Shown: positions 44,601 to 59,600, counted from the stretch's first letter. The stretch: DNA of 64,000 nucleotides from Acanthococcus lagerstroemiae (GCA_031841125.1 CM063113.1:30773312-30837311), one strand, 5' to 3'. Program-made: numbers and translations. Notes: generated by a model from the sequence alone, not told the origin.

Positions 44601-47600
44601 TGTGGTAGCCTGAACTACTACATGCTACAGTATAGCGCTATTAAAGCCTATGCTAATAGGATATCCCATTCGCATAGGCTCTAATGGGCTCTCATATAGC
44701 GCTACTGTAGCATGTAGTAGTTCAGGCTACCACAGCACGCGTATCTGTCTCGCGTGTTTCTGAATGGTGTTATCAGTTGATACCCTGGCCGGTTAAGCCG
44801 TTACTGAATTTGAATTTCTGTTCTTTGTGTTTTGTAATTTTCCGCTTATCATTACAATCTTCAGTTTGTGGAAGCGTGGTCAACAAATTTGTTTCCGTTA
44901 GAGAGGTAAGTTATGTATTTACATGCGTCTAATATAGTATAGGCGCTTGTGAACTGTTCTACAGTTTTGTATTCACTATCTGTATTCCAGTTTCTCGATG
45001 ACTCAACATTGAAAGAAAGTCGTGAAAGAACTTTGGTAACCATTTCTTCCTCTGGCAATCAGAAAGTAAGTTTACTCTCCCAGTGATAATTACTATAGAA
45101 GTTCTCCATGTAAGTGATGTTGGTGGTCTAATTTTGAATTCGTTCTGCCGATTTACTAAGGACGCACCAAATGATGAATCTGATGCAATTAACGCTGAAT
45201 TATAAGAAGAATCCAGAAAGGATGTTGCAGTACAGACTGGTTTAACGGGAATAGAACTCACTGAAACCATCAATTAACCCAGGGAGATAAGAAATCTTCA
45301 CAAGAACAGCCGAGAAGACGAAATCAACGCGTGATGAGTAGGTAATATTCATGAAATGTAGAAATTATAGAAGAATAATGGATGGTCGAAGAAATATCGT
45401 CTTCGTCTTCATCACCCGCGTAAGTCTAGTGACCCATCTGCTGTGTAGTCTTGGCAGAAGATGATGATGCCGATATATCGACCAGTTTTCTTCTTGGGCG
45501 TCCTCGTGGTCGTTTTCCTGTCAGTGTATACCTCTAGCTCATCTTTTGGGTGAGTGATCTTCATCCATCCTTCCCACATTATTTTGTTTTTTTCTCCTGT
45601 AATCCTTCACTTTTTTTTTTAAAACACCAGTGTAATATGTTCGGTTCTTTCAGGATGTGTCTTCGTTTTGTTTTCTATCCTGTAATGTGTAACCAGCCGA
45701 TCTTCTCATGCAGGGCATTTCCGCAGCGGTTATTCTATTTGTCTTGCTTTCTGAGTACCTGCCCTTCACACCCGTATGTCAACAGTTATTGTATTATAGA
45801 CTCGTGTTCGTATTTTTCATCTAATGGTGTATAAACGTGCAGGTCTTTCAAGAGAGTTAATTTTGGAAATTAACTTGTGTCAGGTTGGCAAAAACAGTCC
45901 CGGATAGACTGCCAAACTGCACATTGTTGTATAAAAACCATAAAAACGCTGATTTGTATACAACACTCTAATAAGATAGTTTCGACTCTGTACTGACAAA
46001 ACGAGCAAAATTGAATCTCTGTAAACAGAAGCATCCTGCAAAACAGTCACAGAACTTGGTAGAACAGCCAAAAAGAAACATGGGGAGGGGGCAAAACAAA
46101 AAACAAGAAAAATAAAACCTCCACTGGGTTACAGTGGGCATCAGGAAAACATCCTGGATGAGGAAAGTTGTTCCCAAGTCTGCAAAAACCCTGTTTGCAC
46201 TCGTGCACACAGAAAAAAAACAACAAAATTTCAACATGCTGGATCAGTACAGAATCAAAATCTACTCATACTGACGTAAGAAAACTCGGAGGGAGCATTA
46301 GACTGTACAATTAAAACAAGTTTGAACTGTATTTACTAAAAGTTTGAAATTTTGAATAATTTATTCACGAGGTGAGTAAAAGAATTTGCTCTGCCCAACC
46401 TTCAATCATCGGGATGACCCCCAGGTCGCAACAACTAAGTACCTACATCGTGAATCGTACTCACAAACGCTCAAATTAGGTTGCCTACACTCACATTTTC
46501 AGGCAAGCCACTGTTCACCTAGCCATGCTGGCGAAAATTTAACCGCGCATCACGTCAATAGCATAAAATACGCGAAATATACTTGAAAATTTGATCATAC
46601 TCTGAATCATTTTAATAATTTTATCGCACGCACATAGAGAGGAAAAAACGGTCGATCCGCGATGTCGATCGTCGAACGGCTCGAACGTACTCGCTTTCTA
46701 CCTAAAAACTAAAAGTCGCTGCAACCCGACGAGGATCAGGCAGAGAGAAAAAAGGAAACAAAAAAAAAAAGGATATGGGAGACAATGATGTCAAGGACAG
46801 TTTGATTGTGAAGGAAAAGGATGGACGAAAGGGTGAGATCGGACGAGAAATGCACGTGGCTACAGCGACTATACGTCTAAATATAGATGTACATAAAAAA
46901 TTCGAATTCCAACCTAGGTTGCTACGCGTATCTGGCCGAAAGCGATCGCGGAGATCGAGAAGAACGAATTTTGAAATCAAAAAATGTGCAGACCAAGTCC
47001 CACCTGTCACACGCCATTATGATGCGATTTATGAGGCTGGAGCAGGCCCGTAACCAGGAGTAAAGCAGGGGGCAACACCTCCTAGCTATGCTCTTTGCCA
47101 CCTGACAAAATTTGCCGTTTTTTTAGACGTCTCACAGAAAAAATAAAGCTCCCAAATTCAAGGCCATTTATCAAAAATTTTTTAAAAACACTGTTCTGCT
47201 ACATTTCGCATTTTTTTGTTCAAAGATAAAAATATACGAATCTGCAAGTATTTTTAGCACCGAATTCAGTGCCGCACAACTCGTTTTTCCTTGAACATCA
47301 AGATTTTTCTCAGTTTCATGTTAAAGTTTTAAAAAACATGAAAGGAAAAGGCCGAAATTGCATACTAATTCAATCTACTAAAAAAGAACTAGAAATCTCA
47401 TCAAAAATTATTTTTTTTAATGCTCTTATACTCTCTGATATTTACACAAATAATGTTCCAGCCAAACGGTTCAGCAACATTCCCAGAAGATTTGCGAAAT
47501 CCAGATGTAAGCAATTCATAATCCTTATCTAAAAGTATTTAATAAAAATGCTCTTTTTTGGGAGCCGGTCAACATTATCCATGTAAAACACACGATTCTT

Positions 47601-50600
47601 TAACTATTTTTCATGCTGAATTTAATGTTTTAAACCCTTTTTGGACAGCACTTCAGAACTTTTCTTTATTTTACATTGAAATGTTTAAAAACATGAAAAG
47701 AGGTTAGAATGACATACTTTAGCCTATACAATAGCAGTTCAAAAATAGGTCAAATATTTTGTGTACTTGAACTTTAAAGGTTCAGTAACAATAATAAAAA
47801 CGGGGTTTGTTAAAAGATGCCTTAATGGGTACTTTTTTCATTTTGTGCAAATCTGAATCAGTTTTGCCTTTCAAAATCTAACAGTAGTCTGCTAACATAT
47901 AGGTATACTTGCACTGCATTGTTTCAAGTACTTGCTGCTAGCTAAAGCACTACCGATCTGTGAAAACTCACAGACAATTCGTTTATGACCATTTTTCATC
48001 AGATGACCGATTTCAACTTTGTTTCGTCAAACATAACTTCTTTTCAAAGTTTACGTATATTTCTAAAGAATGTGTAAAGTTCCTCTATCGCAGTATAACT
48101 TTACACACTTTTTGCAGATAGGCTTGTAACTGTTCTCAGTCGCATATGTAAGTGCACTCATTTCTAAATCAAAATATTTCCCTAAATCTTCTTCTTTCCA
48201 CTAATACCAAACATGACTACCGTCTTTTCCGTTTCATCCCACTGGAGTGCGTTGAAGCTTCAAAAACATGGGAAAATGTGTAAAGTTACCTGCGAGACCG
48301 AACTGAAAACGGCAAAAATCTTGAACATTTATTTTTCCTTTCAAATTGCTACATTTTCCTAATATTTTGAAAAATTCCCTATTATTTTTATCAAACTCAT
48401 TTAAAAGCCATAACATAAAACAAGATAAGCTAAAAAATATGAAAATAGCTGTTTTCGACACTTTTTTCTCTTTTTAGGAGTTTCTCCATGTCTAAGAGAT
48501 TTTTCATGGGCGGGTTCATATTCAGCACATCAAAATACCTATAGAAATGATAATTTCATAATTGAGCATTTTTCGTGTAGAACTGTGTAATTTTAAATGA
48601 AAATCTCAGAAAAAATTAATCCCTGCAAAATTTCAAAGTTATATTTATGTAGACAAATTTTTGTTGTTTTCTCATTTCTAGTCATCACCAACACTGCTAG
48701 TATTCGAAATGAGGGTTATTTTTTTTCGGGGGGGGGGGGGGGTGAGAAAAATCACATCACGATTAGAAGTGTTCAAAATGTATGAAAAAATCTTGCCCTC
48801 TCTGGTCTGCAGTTTGCCCAACCCTCTTGAAGATTCACTCTGGTTACGGGCCTAGGCCGGAACCTCCAAGAAACTTTGTGTAGATCCCAAAAACATTAGA
48901 GTCCTTGTTGATGCATCCGAACGGTAGTACAAAGTTATTTGATATAGCCACAGAATATGAAAACTATTATACAATAAGGAATGAACTGACACCCTCAGCA
49001 ACATTTGAATATTTATTATTTTTATAAAGGCTGCTTCCTGATTCAAAAAATAATGACATTTTAAAAGAAACATTTCAAACTATATAAACGATCGAAGGAA
49101 GAGACATCATGATACTCGTATTCACTCGCCAAAAAAGAACCTCCGAACTTGGAAGAACGTCACCGCATACCTGAAAGGACAGGCGATAATTCTAAAAATT
49201 CTTTAAATCTATTGCATGTTAGTTTTAGAATTACAATATATATATGGATCGTAGTTAATTTTTTTCCTTATCTTTTATCTTAAATGCGAATTTTAGTATC
49301 ATCAAGAGGATACTACTGATCTATGCGCGTTCAGTATTATTATCAGTAGGTGTAGTTATTCGTGGACGACAAAAAGGAATAAAACTATAAAAATTTGATA
49401 AAATTTTAATACTGAATTTAGAAATTGAGAGGTTCTTGAGAAAAATGGTTAACGCCATCGAATTCAGCGTTCAAAATGTAGCTAAAATCATAATCACACC
49501 ACATTGTTTTTTATGCTGCTGTGTAGTGTAATTGAACTACCATGATAACAGCTTAGCCAAAATGATTTCCTGTTTCTTCCTACCTAAAAGCTTTGGTGTT
49601 GCTTCATTAACTTTGAAAGTAAAGATACAGTTATTTCAGAGTAGAACTGTCGATATTTCAAGGTCTCATATCTAGTAACAGAAAATTTCGATTTGAAAAA
49701 GTGGAAATAACAACACTACTAAAAAAAAAAAATTGAAAAATATCATAAGATTACAATAATTGATGAATTATTTTCGAACACCTACCACATTGCCATACGT
49801 GACCGCGAAGCTCATCTGTGAAACGTTCAGTGCGGTATGTTAGTTTCATATTCAGTCGAAAATCAATAAACTAAACCATGTAAGTATAAACTAATAAGTA
49901 TCTCAATTCAAGTGAATATTCTTTGCTAAATTGTTTTCGCATTATCATCTTTTTTGTTGAAAGCATAAGGAACATAAACGTTGAAAGAAAAAGGATCTAG
50001 GGTGCCACTCGCTCTCTTGAAATTTTGTAAAGAGGAATACGATCAGACCCATAGAGGAAGGAACCAGGCGACAAGGACAACTCGATTTCGTAAAAATGTG
50101 CGAGAAAAAAAAATTACAAGCTCCATTTCAAAAACGTACATTTTTGACCGAAAAGGTTATACAGAAAAATCTTCATATCAAAAAATAATTGGCTAGAGCA
50201 CTTTGAATGCTCTCATTCCTACGAAATGAGAAGTTCGTGACCATTACGAAAAGAAAAGGTTCATCTCTTTAACGAAAAATGTAGGGAAGGAACGCCAAAA
50301 TGTAAGCGAACTAGGGAAAGAATGTTCAGTTATGCATCGAAACAAGTTGGTTGGCGTTTTTGGCTGAAAATCTGTGAAATAAAGAAGAAAGAAACCATTC
50401 TGAAACAGACCTCTCCTCCTTTACAGAAGGTAGGCGATCATCATCATCGATGATGATGCTATTTTTTTACTCAAAACATGTCATATGTAGGCGACTTCCT
50501 AGGAAATATGTGTACTAAAATAGTGTCCCCTCCAGGTGCAGGACAATTCTTCGCGCGCAATTCATCGCCGCGTGAACAATTCTCTGCGCGCAATTCATCG

Positions 50601-53600
50601 CCGTGTGGACAATTCTCCGCGCGTATTTCTTCACCAAAGACAATTCATCGTTTTTTCCCCCAAATATTATCAGTTTTGCTGTGCGCACTTTTCTTCTTAC
50701 TCGTATATTCAAACTGAGGCGATTAAAAATGTGCGTAGCGAGAATAACTGAGTTCAGAGAACAGTATCATGATTCAAAGAAATTTGCGTTCAAGCGAACG
50801 GCGACGGCGTCATAATCTTATATAATATATGTACTCGTAGTCTGAGTAGGGAAAACAGAGTCACAAAATGAATTCTAATAACTTAATAAGATATGCTATA
50901 TACTACACCTCGTAGGTGGTCAATAATATTTTCATCATCAAAATTAACTATCAAATTCCATAGTCGTTTAGCCGTGTCTTGATATTTTCGCCGTTTCGGC
51001 GTTGGTTCCTTGCTGGCTGTCCTCTTCTCGTATTTTACCTCCACCAGTACTTGCTCTTTTTTTCGACGCTTCTATTAGCCTGCATAACGTGTACACCGTC
51101 TACTACAAATTCAAAGCGCCTCTACATTATTATTAGTTGTAGAGATAGTGTCCATTTCCGAGTGTGAGTGAACGGTACTCCACTGATGATGTCATAATAG
51201 CCGAAAGCGCTCTGGAATACAGGAGAAGAAAAAGTGAATTGGCACACTCTACACATGGAAGGAGTTGTAGGTAGGTTGACTATTGTCACGTCAGAACAAT
51301 TCCTCATCTCTATAGGGAGAAGCGGTGGTCCTCTAGCCTCTTCCTCGCTTAGGGCGTCCGATCCGTGTAAAATTGCGCACCAAAAGCATTATTTATAGTC
51401 GCGGAATACCCAAAAGCGATAAGGTTTGGGAGATTGAAAAAAAACACACGCGAAGACTTGTCCCAGACGAAGAATTGTTCTTCGCGATGAATTGCTCGCG
51501 ATGAATTGTCCCGACCGTCCCCTCCCGCTTTTGAAAGTGAACGCAAAGCGGGTTCCCTACCTCAAAAATGTATAAAATCGTGTAGATGGCCACTCCGCAA
51601 AAACATATGAAAATAAGCTAAGTAGACATGCACTAATTGCAAGAATACAAAAAAGAAATAGCCTGGTTTCCACCGATGTATTCTGATGGGTGAGCAAAAG
51701 AGCGTTTTCTACCCACTAGATGTTCAAATAACCCCCCCCCCCATCCGCAAAAATTGAGATTGAGATTTTTCTCCTAAAACTAGTATTGTGTCTTTGGAGG
51801 TGTCACGAAGATGATCTAATATTCTGTTCTGATGTACTCGTAGTTCGTGTTCTGTCCGGCGAGGCCTTTGGTAGATCGGATTGATCCGATCGATGAGAAC
51901 GATGGATTAGCATCGGTTGAATTGTACAGAGGACCATAGTCCAACATCAGCTCACTTGAAAGACTTGGCTGAGATGTTAGAGTAAAATAAGATTTATTGA
52001 TTCTTTTATCAATTAACAGGTCACGTTATATGTTCCAAAAGGATGATTACTTTGACGATACTTCAAAAGACACAAACAATAGTATATAAGCATACAGCCG
52101 CACTAGGCTTTTGTTGAACATTCGACTACAGTGGCGTGCATTCCAGGCAAGCACGGTAAGCGCCGCTTACCCTGAAAATTTCCGAGGAAATACGTTTTCA
52201 TATACCTACCTACAATATCAACTTCAACTTTTAACAAATATAAGATTCTGAAACTTTGGGGAAAACAGTGACTGTATTGCCGCTTACAACACTTGCACTT
52301 AATAAATTCACGAGAGATGTATACTGTTTGGTGTTCAGCAGCCCTTGTACATGTATATGTATATTCGTGTAGACCAGCGAGGTGTGCGTCGAATCTAACG
52401 CTTCTTTTCCATACTGTACGTAACACTGCATGACTTACGCTCCGCCTTTATGTTAATTACCAACACAAAAACATACTAGTATGTTCAACGCGACAAAACC
52501 TGCGCGTTTGGTTGCGTTCTGGAAGCGCTTCTTAAAGCGCTTCCGGCTCGACTTGGCTAGACACGAGCGTCGAAGTTGACAGTGAAACGTGATTGTGTTT
52601 TATATTAGTCAACGCGTTATGCGTATTTCTTTGTCCGCAAAATGCGTATTCGAGATCTTATTGAAAACCCGTTCTCGCGACTTAATTTTAATGAAGATTT
52701 AAAAATTATTAATGGCGGGAAGCCTAAACCAGAATTACCATTTTTAAAAACTGAGCAAAAGCTGGTGATTCGAGTTTTACTAGACATTGCCATGCGTATC
52801 GCTGTATGAAAACATTTTGTGGTTAACCAGTTGTGAAGATGGTGGAAAACAGGTATGTTGGTCATGTATATTCAGGGACATACCAATAGGGGGGGGGGTT
52901 AACCTCTCCCTGTAAGCTTTTTTCACTCAGCAGTTGGAAAAAGCCAACAAGTCAAAAGGTTGTTATTTTTATTTATTTTTTTGTTTTGTTTTGATACTTG
53001 GGAATTGAGTTGCGAAGTTGGAAAAATCCAACAAGTCAAAGGTTTTTTTTTTCTGTGATGTTGGAAATTTTGAGTTTAGTCAGTTGGAAAAATCCAACAA
53101 GTCAAAAGGTGTTTTTTTGTTTTGATACTTGGTCATTTTAAGTTAAGCCAGTTGGAACTTTCACAATTTTGCCCCCCCCCCCCAGATTCCGAATCTATCT
53201 CGCCGAGTCCAGGCCACGAAGCTCTCGGAAAATCTTTTCGCCCAAAAAAATTCCTGATGTATAAGTATGGAGAAATTTTAAAAATTTTCGAATTTCCACA
53301 AAGATGAGATAACCATCAATTCCTACTCAATTTTTCGCGCTGAGCTCGAATTCGACGACCAAAGCAGGCGCTGACCCTACGTTTCCAAAATACAGTCAAA
53401 CTTGTGGTTATATTGGGGGCGAGGGGTATACTGACTCAGAAAGAGCATGTAAATCAATTTTGACGACGGTTCTGAATTCGTCTCGACATTTCGATTCTAT
53501 TTCGCCGGATCCGGGCCCCGAAACACTCGGAAAATTTTTCGCCCAAAAAAATGCCTGATGTACGTATGGAGAAATTTTCAAAATTATCGAAATTCCAAAT

Positions 53601-56600
53601 AGATGAGATAACAAGAAATTCCTACTCAATTTTTCGCGCTGAGTTCGAATTCGTTGACCAAATCAGACGCTGACCCCTCCGTTGCCGAGATACAGTCAAA
53701 AATGTGGTTAAACTGGGGGCCGGGGCTATACGGGATCAGAAATAGCCTGTGAATCAATTTTGACGACGGTTCTGAATTCGTCTTGGCATTTCGAATCTAT
53801 TTCACCGGGTACGGGCCCGAAGCTCTCGAAAAATATTTTCGCCCTAAAAATGCCTGATGTATATTTATGGTATGGAACCCCCAATCTTCATTTGGGGGGC
53901 CAACATGTCTGTGGCCCCCAAACTTTTCATTAAGATGTAGACCCACGGGAGGCGGCACAAATTCTGGGACTTCGGAGCACAATTAGCACAAATAAAATAC
54001 AAATTTGTGCCACTATTTTTTAGACCTCACGTTTGCTTGGAGGGGCTAACATTTTACTGGCCCCCCCAATCTTATTCGTGAGCTGCAAATTCAAAGAAGG
54101 GGGCACAAAATGTGGACCCTTGAGCACAATCAGCACAAATAAAATACAAGTTTGTGCCACTATTTTCGAGACCCCACCTTTGTTTGGGGGTGGGCTAACA
54201 TTTCACCGACCCCCATTTTATTTTTGGGCTGTAGGTCCAAGGAAGGGGGCACAAATTGTGGGAACCTCGAGCACATTTAGCACAAATTAGGTAAAAATTC
54301 GTGCCATCACACCCGAGCCCCCACCCCTTCCTGGGGGGGGGGTCGTGGCCCATATCCACACTGTTTTTACTTTCACCACGGGTTTCTTCGTTATCATTGT
54401 TGCCAAATCCGATGCGAAAAAACAGAAGTGTTGTTGCTTGAAACTATCGCACTTTCGCCTCATGAGTTTAAAAAAAGTATGAACAAAGACAACAAAACTT
54501 TGGATAGAATGGGTGTACCTCCCAAAATTGGGGTAGGATATGAGATACCGTAAAAAGAACCTGAAAAATGAATTCGGTGACAGCAGAAACCAGTTAATCT
54601 CTCCTTTTGAAGATCGTTTTTTTAAAATATCATAATTTTTCCAGGCCCCCCCCCCCCAATTGAGCACTGGCCTGTGAGCCCAGAAAATGCGGCACAAATC
54701 CTGAGACCTCGGAGCACAATTAGCACAAATTACGATAAAATTTGTGCCGCTAATTCCAACCCCCTATCTTCATTTGGAGGACCAATATTTCTCTGGCCCC
54801 CTCAAACTTTTCATTAAGATGTAGACCCACGGGAGGCGGCACAAATTCTGGGACTTCGGAGCACAATTAGCACAAATAAAATACAAATTTGTGCCGCTAA
54901 TTCCAACCCCCTATCTTCATTTGGGGGGCCAACATTTCCCTGCCCCAAACTTTTTATTAAAATGTTGACCCACGGGAGGCGGCACAAAGTTTGGGACTTC
55001 GGAGCACAATTAGCACAAATTACAATAGAATTTGTGCCGCTAATTCCAACCCCTACCTCATTTGGGGGAGGGGCGTGGAAATACAGCCCCACCGGCTCAT
55101 ATTCGTTCCAGAGCATTGGCCTGCGTAAAACATCAGCGCTATTAATTTAGAATACGTGATACCGTCGTGCGTTCATAGTGGAAACCAATGTTCATATATG
55201 CAATCAATGCCGTGTGAAATAAAATTTCGATTTCATGCATCATTAATGCATGTATATACATTGAAGCTCGATCAGCTTAATGTGCAATTATGTAGATAAA
55301 AATCGCTTTGGGTCATGAAGGAATGTATGAATAGTTCCACTTTTTGTATCTGGCTGCGTCCTCGACCTCTTGTTATCTATCGTGTTCCGAGTAAGTGGCA
55401 TTTTATAGAGGTCATAAGCTACCGATCATAAAAGTTAATCAAGATACTTCATATACTCTGGAACCGCAGCTTTTTTTTTTTTTTTAAATTTTATTTTTTT
55501 AAAAGTACATGCGTGATTTGTATTGACCCGAGGACTACTTTTACCAATCTTGGATTTTCCGTAGTCATCGGGTCATCACAGGAACATTATATAACCGACA
55601 AAACTATTCAACTTAAATTAAAACTTAATGTAATCTATCCTCTAAAACTACATGCTTTGTAAATTATTATGAACATCGAAAAAAGGGTCGGATTTACACG
55701 GGCCAATGTCGATTTATAAATGAAGCTTTATGATATTTCATATCATATTTGAGAAATTGGCATCATTGCTGATAGAGGACAACACGATCTTTGATTTCAG
55801 TCGCAAAGCATCATGATAATGATAATCATTAAGTATCGGAATGAGCCTGGTGGAGCGTGTGGCGATGAACGCATACCAAATTGGCTCCCTAGACACCGCA
55901 CCCTAACCCAGGAAACTATCCTTTCGAGTATTGCATTGGTGACTCGAGAAATGTCTTGAGGCTGACCCTGGCCTCCTCCATTTCGCTTCTCCTTGCTTCG
56001 GATTCGTGCTGTCATAGGATGCCTTACTGACCTAGGCAACACTCAAATACAGCCGAAATGCGCTATCTTCCTTCACCCCTCACCCTCTCGTTTTGATACG
56101 CGTGGCGACGCAAGACGGTGGTAATGGTGAGGTGAACCCTGCCGGTGGTCTGCAGCAGCTACAGCAGCTCTGGGGATGAAACCTAGTTGATTGTGACGAG
56201 GGTGGGCCGAGCTCTGTTTGTCGGCCCTCTACCTCGACCATTTTACCTCCATTTTCTTCTTCATGATGGCCAAGACAGAGACCGATAGAAATGAGCCTAA
56301 AACAATATGTAGTGTTCCAACACGCAACACACTGGAAGAGCAAATTGTTGCATGTCATGTTTTCCCGTTTTCCCCCCTAGGTGGATTCAGAGGCGGGGTT
56401 AGCGTTTGCGTTGCCCTTTTATAGCATAAAATGATAGGCACCAGCGAGAAGTGGAGCTTCACCCCAAGCTTCTCGGCATCGAAGTTTTCAAAGTTTCTTT
56501 CATATGTACCAAGATGGAAGAAGAAGAAAAGTTTTCTGAACTTTGACGATGGTGCCAATAAGAATATCGCATTTCCGTACAAAAATAACGTAGGGTGTAA

Positions 56601-59600
56601 TGGACACAAGTGGAACGACGACGATTATTCGAAAACTAATGGTTGGTTGCACTGAATCGTGAGTGCCGGCGGTCATCATGCCTAACTAATGTTTTCATCG
56701 ATAAAGCGAGTTGGTTACCTTGTATCAGTATTTGTTTTCGAACTAGAAATTTTAAAAAACTAATAATAATTTAAAAAATCAAAAAAAAATCGAAGGGCTA
56801 AAAGATTTTTGCGAGGTGTGTTATGAGTCCGATAAAGTTTACATAAAACTGAGTAACGTTTATTTTGAAAACTGATAGGTATATGATAAGTATGTGTTGT
56901 ATTTTAACGTACGCGTATTGATTTTGCCTAATAATTAATTGCAACCAGTTATAAATCCCCCCCCCCACAAAAAAAAAGAAATGAATGGCAGGGCCAAGTG
57001 GACAAAAAAACGAGGGGTCAAGTGGAACTAACGTTTATTGGTAAACAATGATTATCAATGGGCCTATAACTACGATTTTTGTATCTGTAACGCGAAGTAC
57101 GCAATTTTTGTGCCTTAATTGCATATGATTCTTGTACCTACAAGGCGAAGTTTATATCTTACTTCAATCGTTGATAAAGGTCCGAATTTAAATCATTTTG
57201 GTTGCGGAAAACCCTTCATCCCACTTGAGTCATCCCCCCCCCCCGAAGCCACTTGACAGACACGGAGGTTCAAGTAGAACGACTTTCCTCGGTCCAGAAA
57301 TTAAAATCCAAAAGGGGGGGATTTCAAGCCAAAAGATGGGCCTTTCCAATGAGCTCAAAATTTAAGGTAAAAGAAAAATTGTTCCACTTGAGCCGCGTAC
57401 ACCCTACCTATGCAACATTTATTAGAATACTGACATACCTATAATACCGATGTTTAGATTTCGGTTGAGAAGTTGATTATTTCGGAAGATTTAAGTGCGG
57501 TTCAGACTTTTCATGGTTTAGTTAAATAAATTCGAGTCTCTTGCAGGCTTGCTTAGGACTCTTCAAGGCCTATTTATTATTACTCTCTTGTAGCAATGTT
57601 TCAGATTTTTCAAGATATGTCTAACACACTAAAACTCCTCCGGACTCGTTAAGACTATTTTAGACCCTTTGAAGTATTTTTAAAAGATGGGTTAGATTTG
57701 TTGAACTATCTCGGAGATTGCTGAAACTTCTTTCAGCCTTGATAAGCCAAATTTAGTTCTAGAAGGTTACCTATTCAAAACTCTGCTAGACTCGTTTCAG
57801 ACTTTTTGAGACTTATCAGACGGATTTAGAACTCTATAAGAATCTCTGGGGCTTTTGTAAACTCATTTAAAACTTTTCACTACTTCTTTATGAATTTTTC
57901 TAAATTGACTTGGACTCTTCCGGATTCGATTTAATCAAACGTAGAAAATCTTTACAAGATCTTTCCGGGCTCCCAGTTCTTCCATTGGCCAGAAAGGATT
58001 AAGTATATTCTAGGAACACGCCCGGGAAATCAGGGGTAGGTATAGGATTTTGTTCCGGAAGAGGATAAACTAAGGGAACGCAAGTATTGAGGAATAAAGG
58101 AACACAGTTGCAGTAATATTTCACTCAGTCAGGTGCCGTACCCGTTGCCGGACGTTGGCGTTCGCGGTTTCTGACGCGCGACTTCCCTGGGCAGGGTTAG
58201 TCGGGGTAGTTTGCCGTTACTTTCCCCACGGTTTCTTGCGTTAGAGTTTTTCCTTCTCTGTGTCGGAGAGTGTGCAGCCGCCGTTCGCTTACCAGCCACG
58301 TAAGCCACGTGTTTCACTACGTTGAGGAAGCTTGCCATGACGTGCACCCGACAGTCCTAATCTTTTAGATCCGGTGGTAACACGCCCTGTGATTGTGATA
58401 CCTTGTTCGATCGTACTGGCGGAGTTACAGGATGCATTATCTTCCCACCTCGATTGATACTGTAATTGCTGTGTCGCTAAGATGACAGTGGGGGTATTCG
58501 AATATTACTAGATTTCCGGCGTTGATGGGAATCGAACCCGAGATGTAAGGATTGCGAAGCGGACCCGTTAACCACTCGACCATACAACGGCAGGAATATT
58601 TTAGCTGAAGAAAAAATACAAGAGGTGTCTCTTTTGCAATGAACCCCCTTCCACCTGATAAGCAGGCAACCTACCCGACAATATGTGATATGTTTGCATA
58701 CTCTTACTTTTGAAGGGACTGAGTTATGGTCAAATTTTGAAAAGTTTTCTATCTTTGACATTTTTTTCCCATCTCACGACTGAAGATAGGCAGAAGAATG
58801 GTACCAGTAGGTAATAGGAGAAGGCTGTTGTGGTAAACGCAGAAAAAAATTGTCGGAATCGGTTCAAAGTACAAATTAGATCAGAAAATTTTCACTTTTT
58901 TTTTCAATTTCTCGTGAAACTTGCCCTCTTAAGCTACTGTGTTGAACATGATTTTCATAAAATAAATTTTACTTGGTATAAAATTGTATTGGGAAATGTT
59001 TGTATCTTTTCTATTTAGTGTAACACTTTGGGAGGAGGTATTAGTTTAGTGATGAGAAATGTTATTCATGTGGATTAAAGAATTTAGGCCCGACGAATTG
59101 CTGTTGACATGGACAGAACAGCTGGGTTATGGCCTTATGGTTATGAATAATGAAATTCAGGTTGATTGCGATTACATGGCAGAATTACAAAATTATTGCT
59201 AACCAACCAAATTAACGTGAAAATTTCATTTATTATTGGCTGACTGTTTTGGTTATATTCTTGCTCTTTTCCCTTACACTTTCAAAGTTCATGAAAATTT
59301 TTAAATCTAAATTATTAAAACAAATTAAAGTAATAAAAAATAATCCTCAAAATCTTAAATAAATGAAATAAATATAAAATTTAAAAATTATTATTAAATA
59401 GTAAAAATTTGATTTAGAATTTTATTTATTAAAATTAAGTTTAAAGAATTAGGATTTTGAAAGTTAATTATTAATCATGAAATTATTATTAATAACTTTA
59501 AAAGTTTATATAAATTTTAAGTTTATAAATTTTTTATTAATAAAATATTAATATTATTTTTAAATTTTCATTAAATGAGTGATTATTTAAAGGTATCGTT

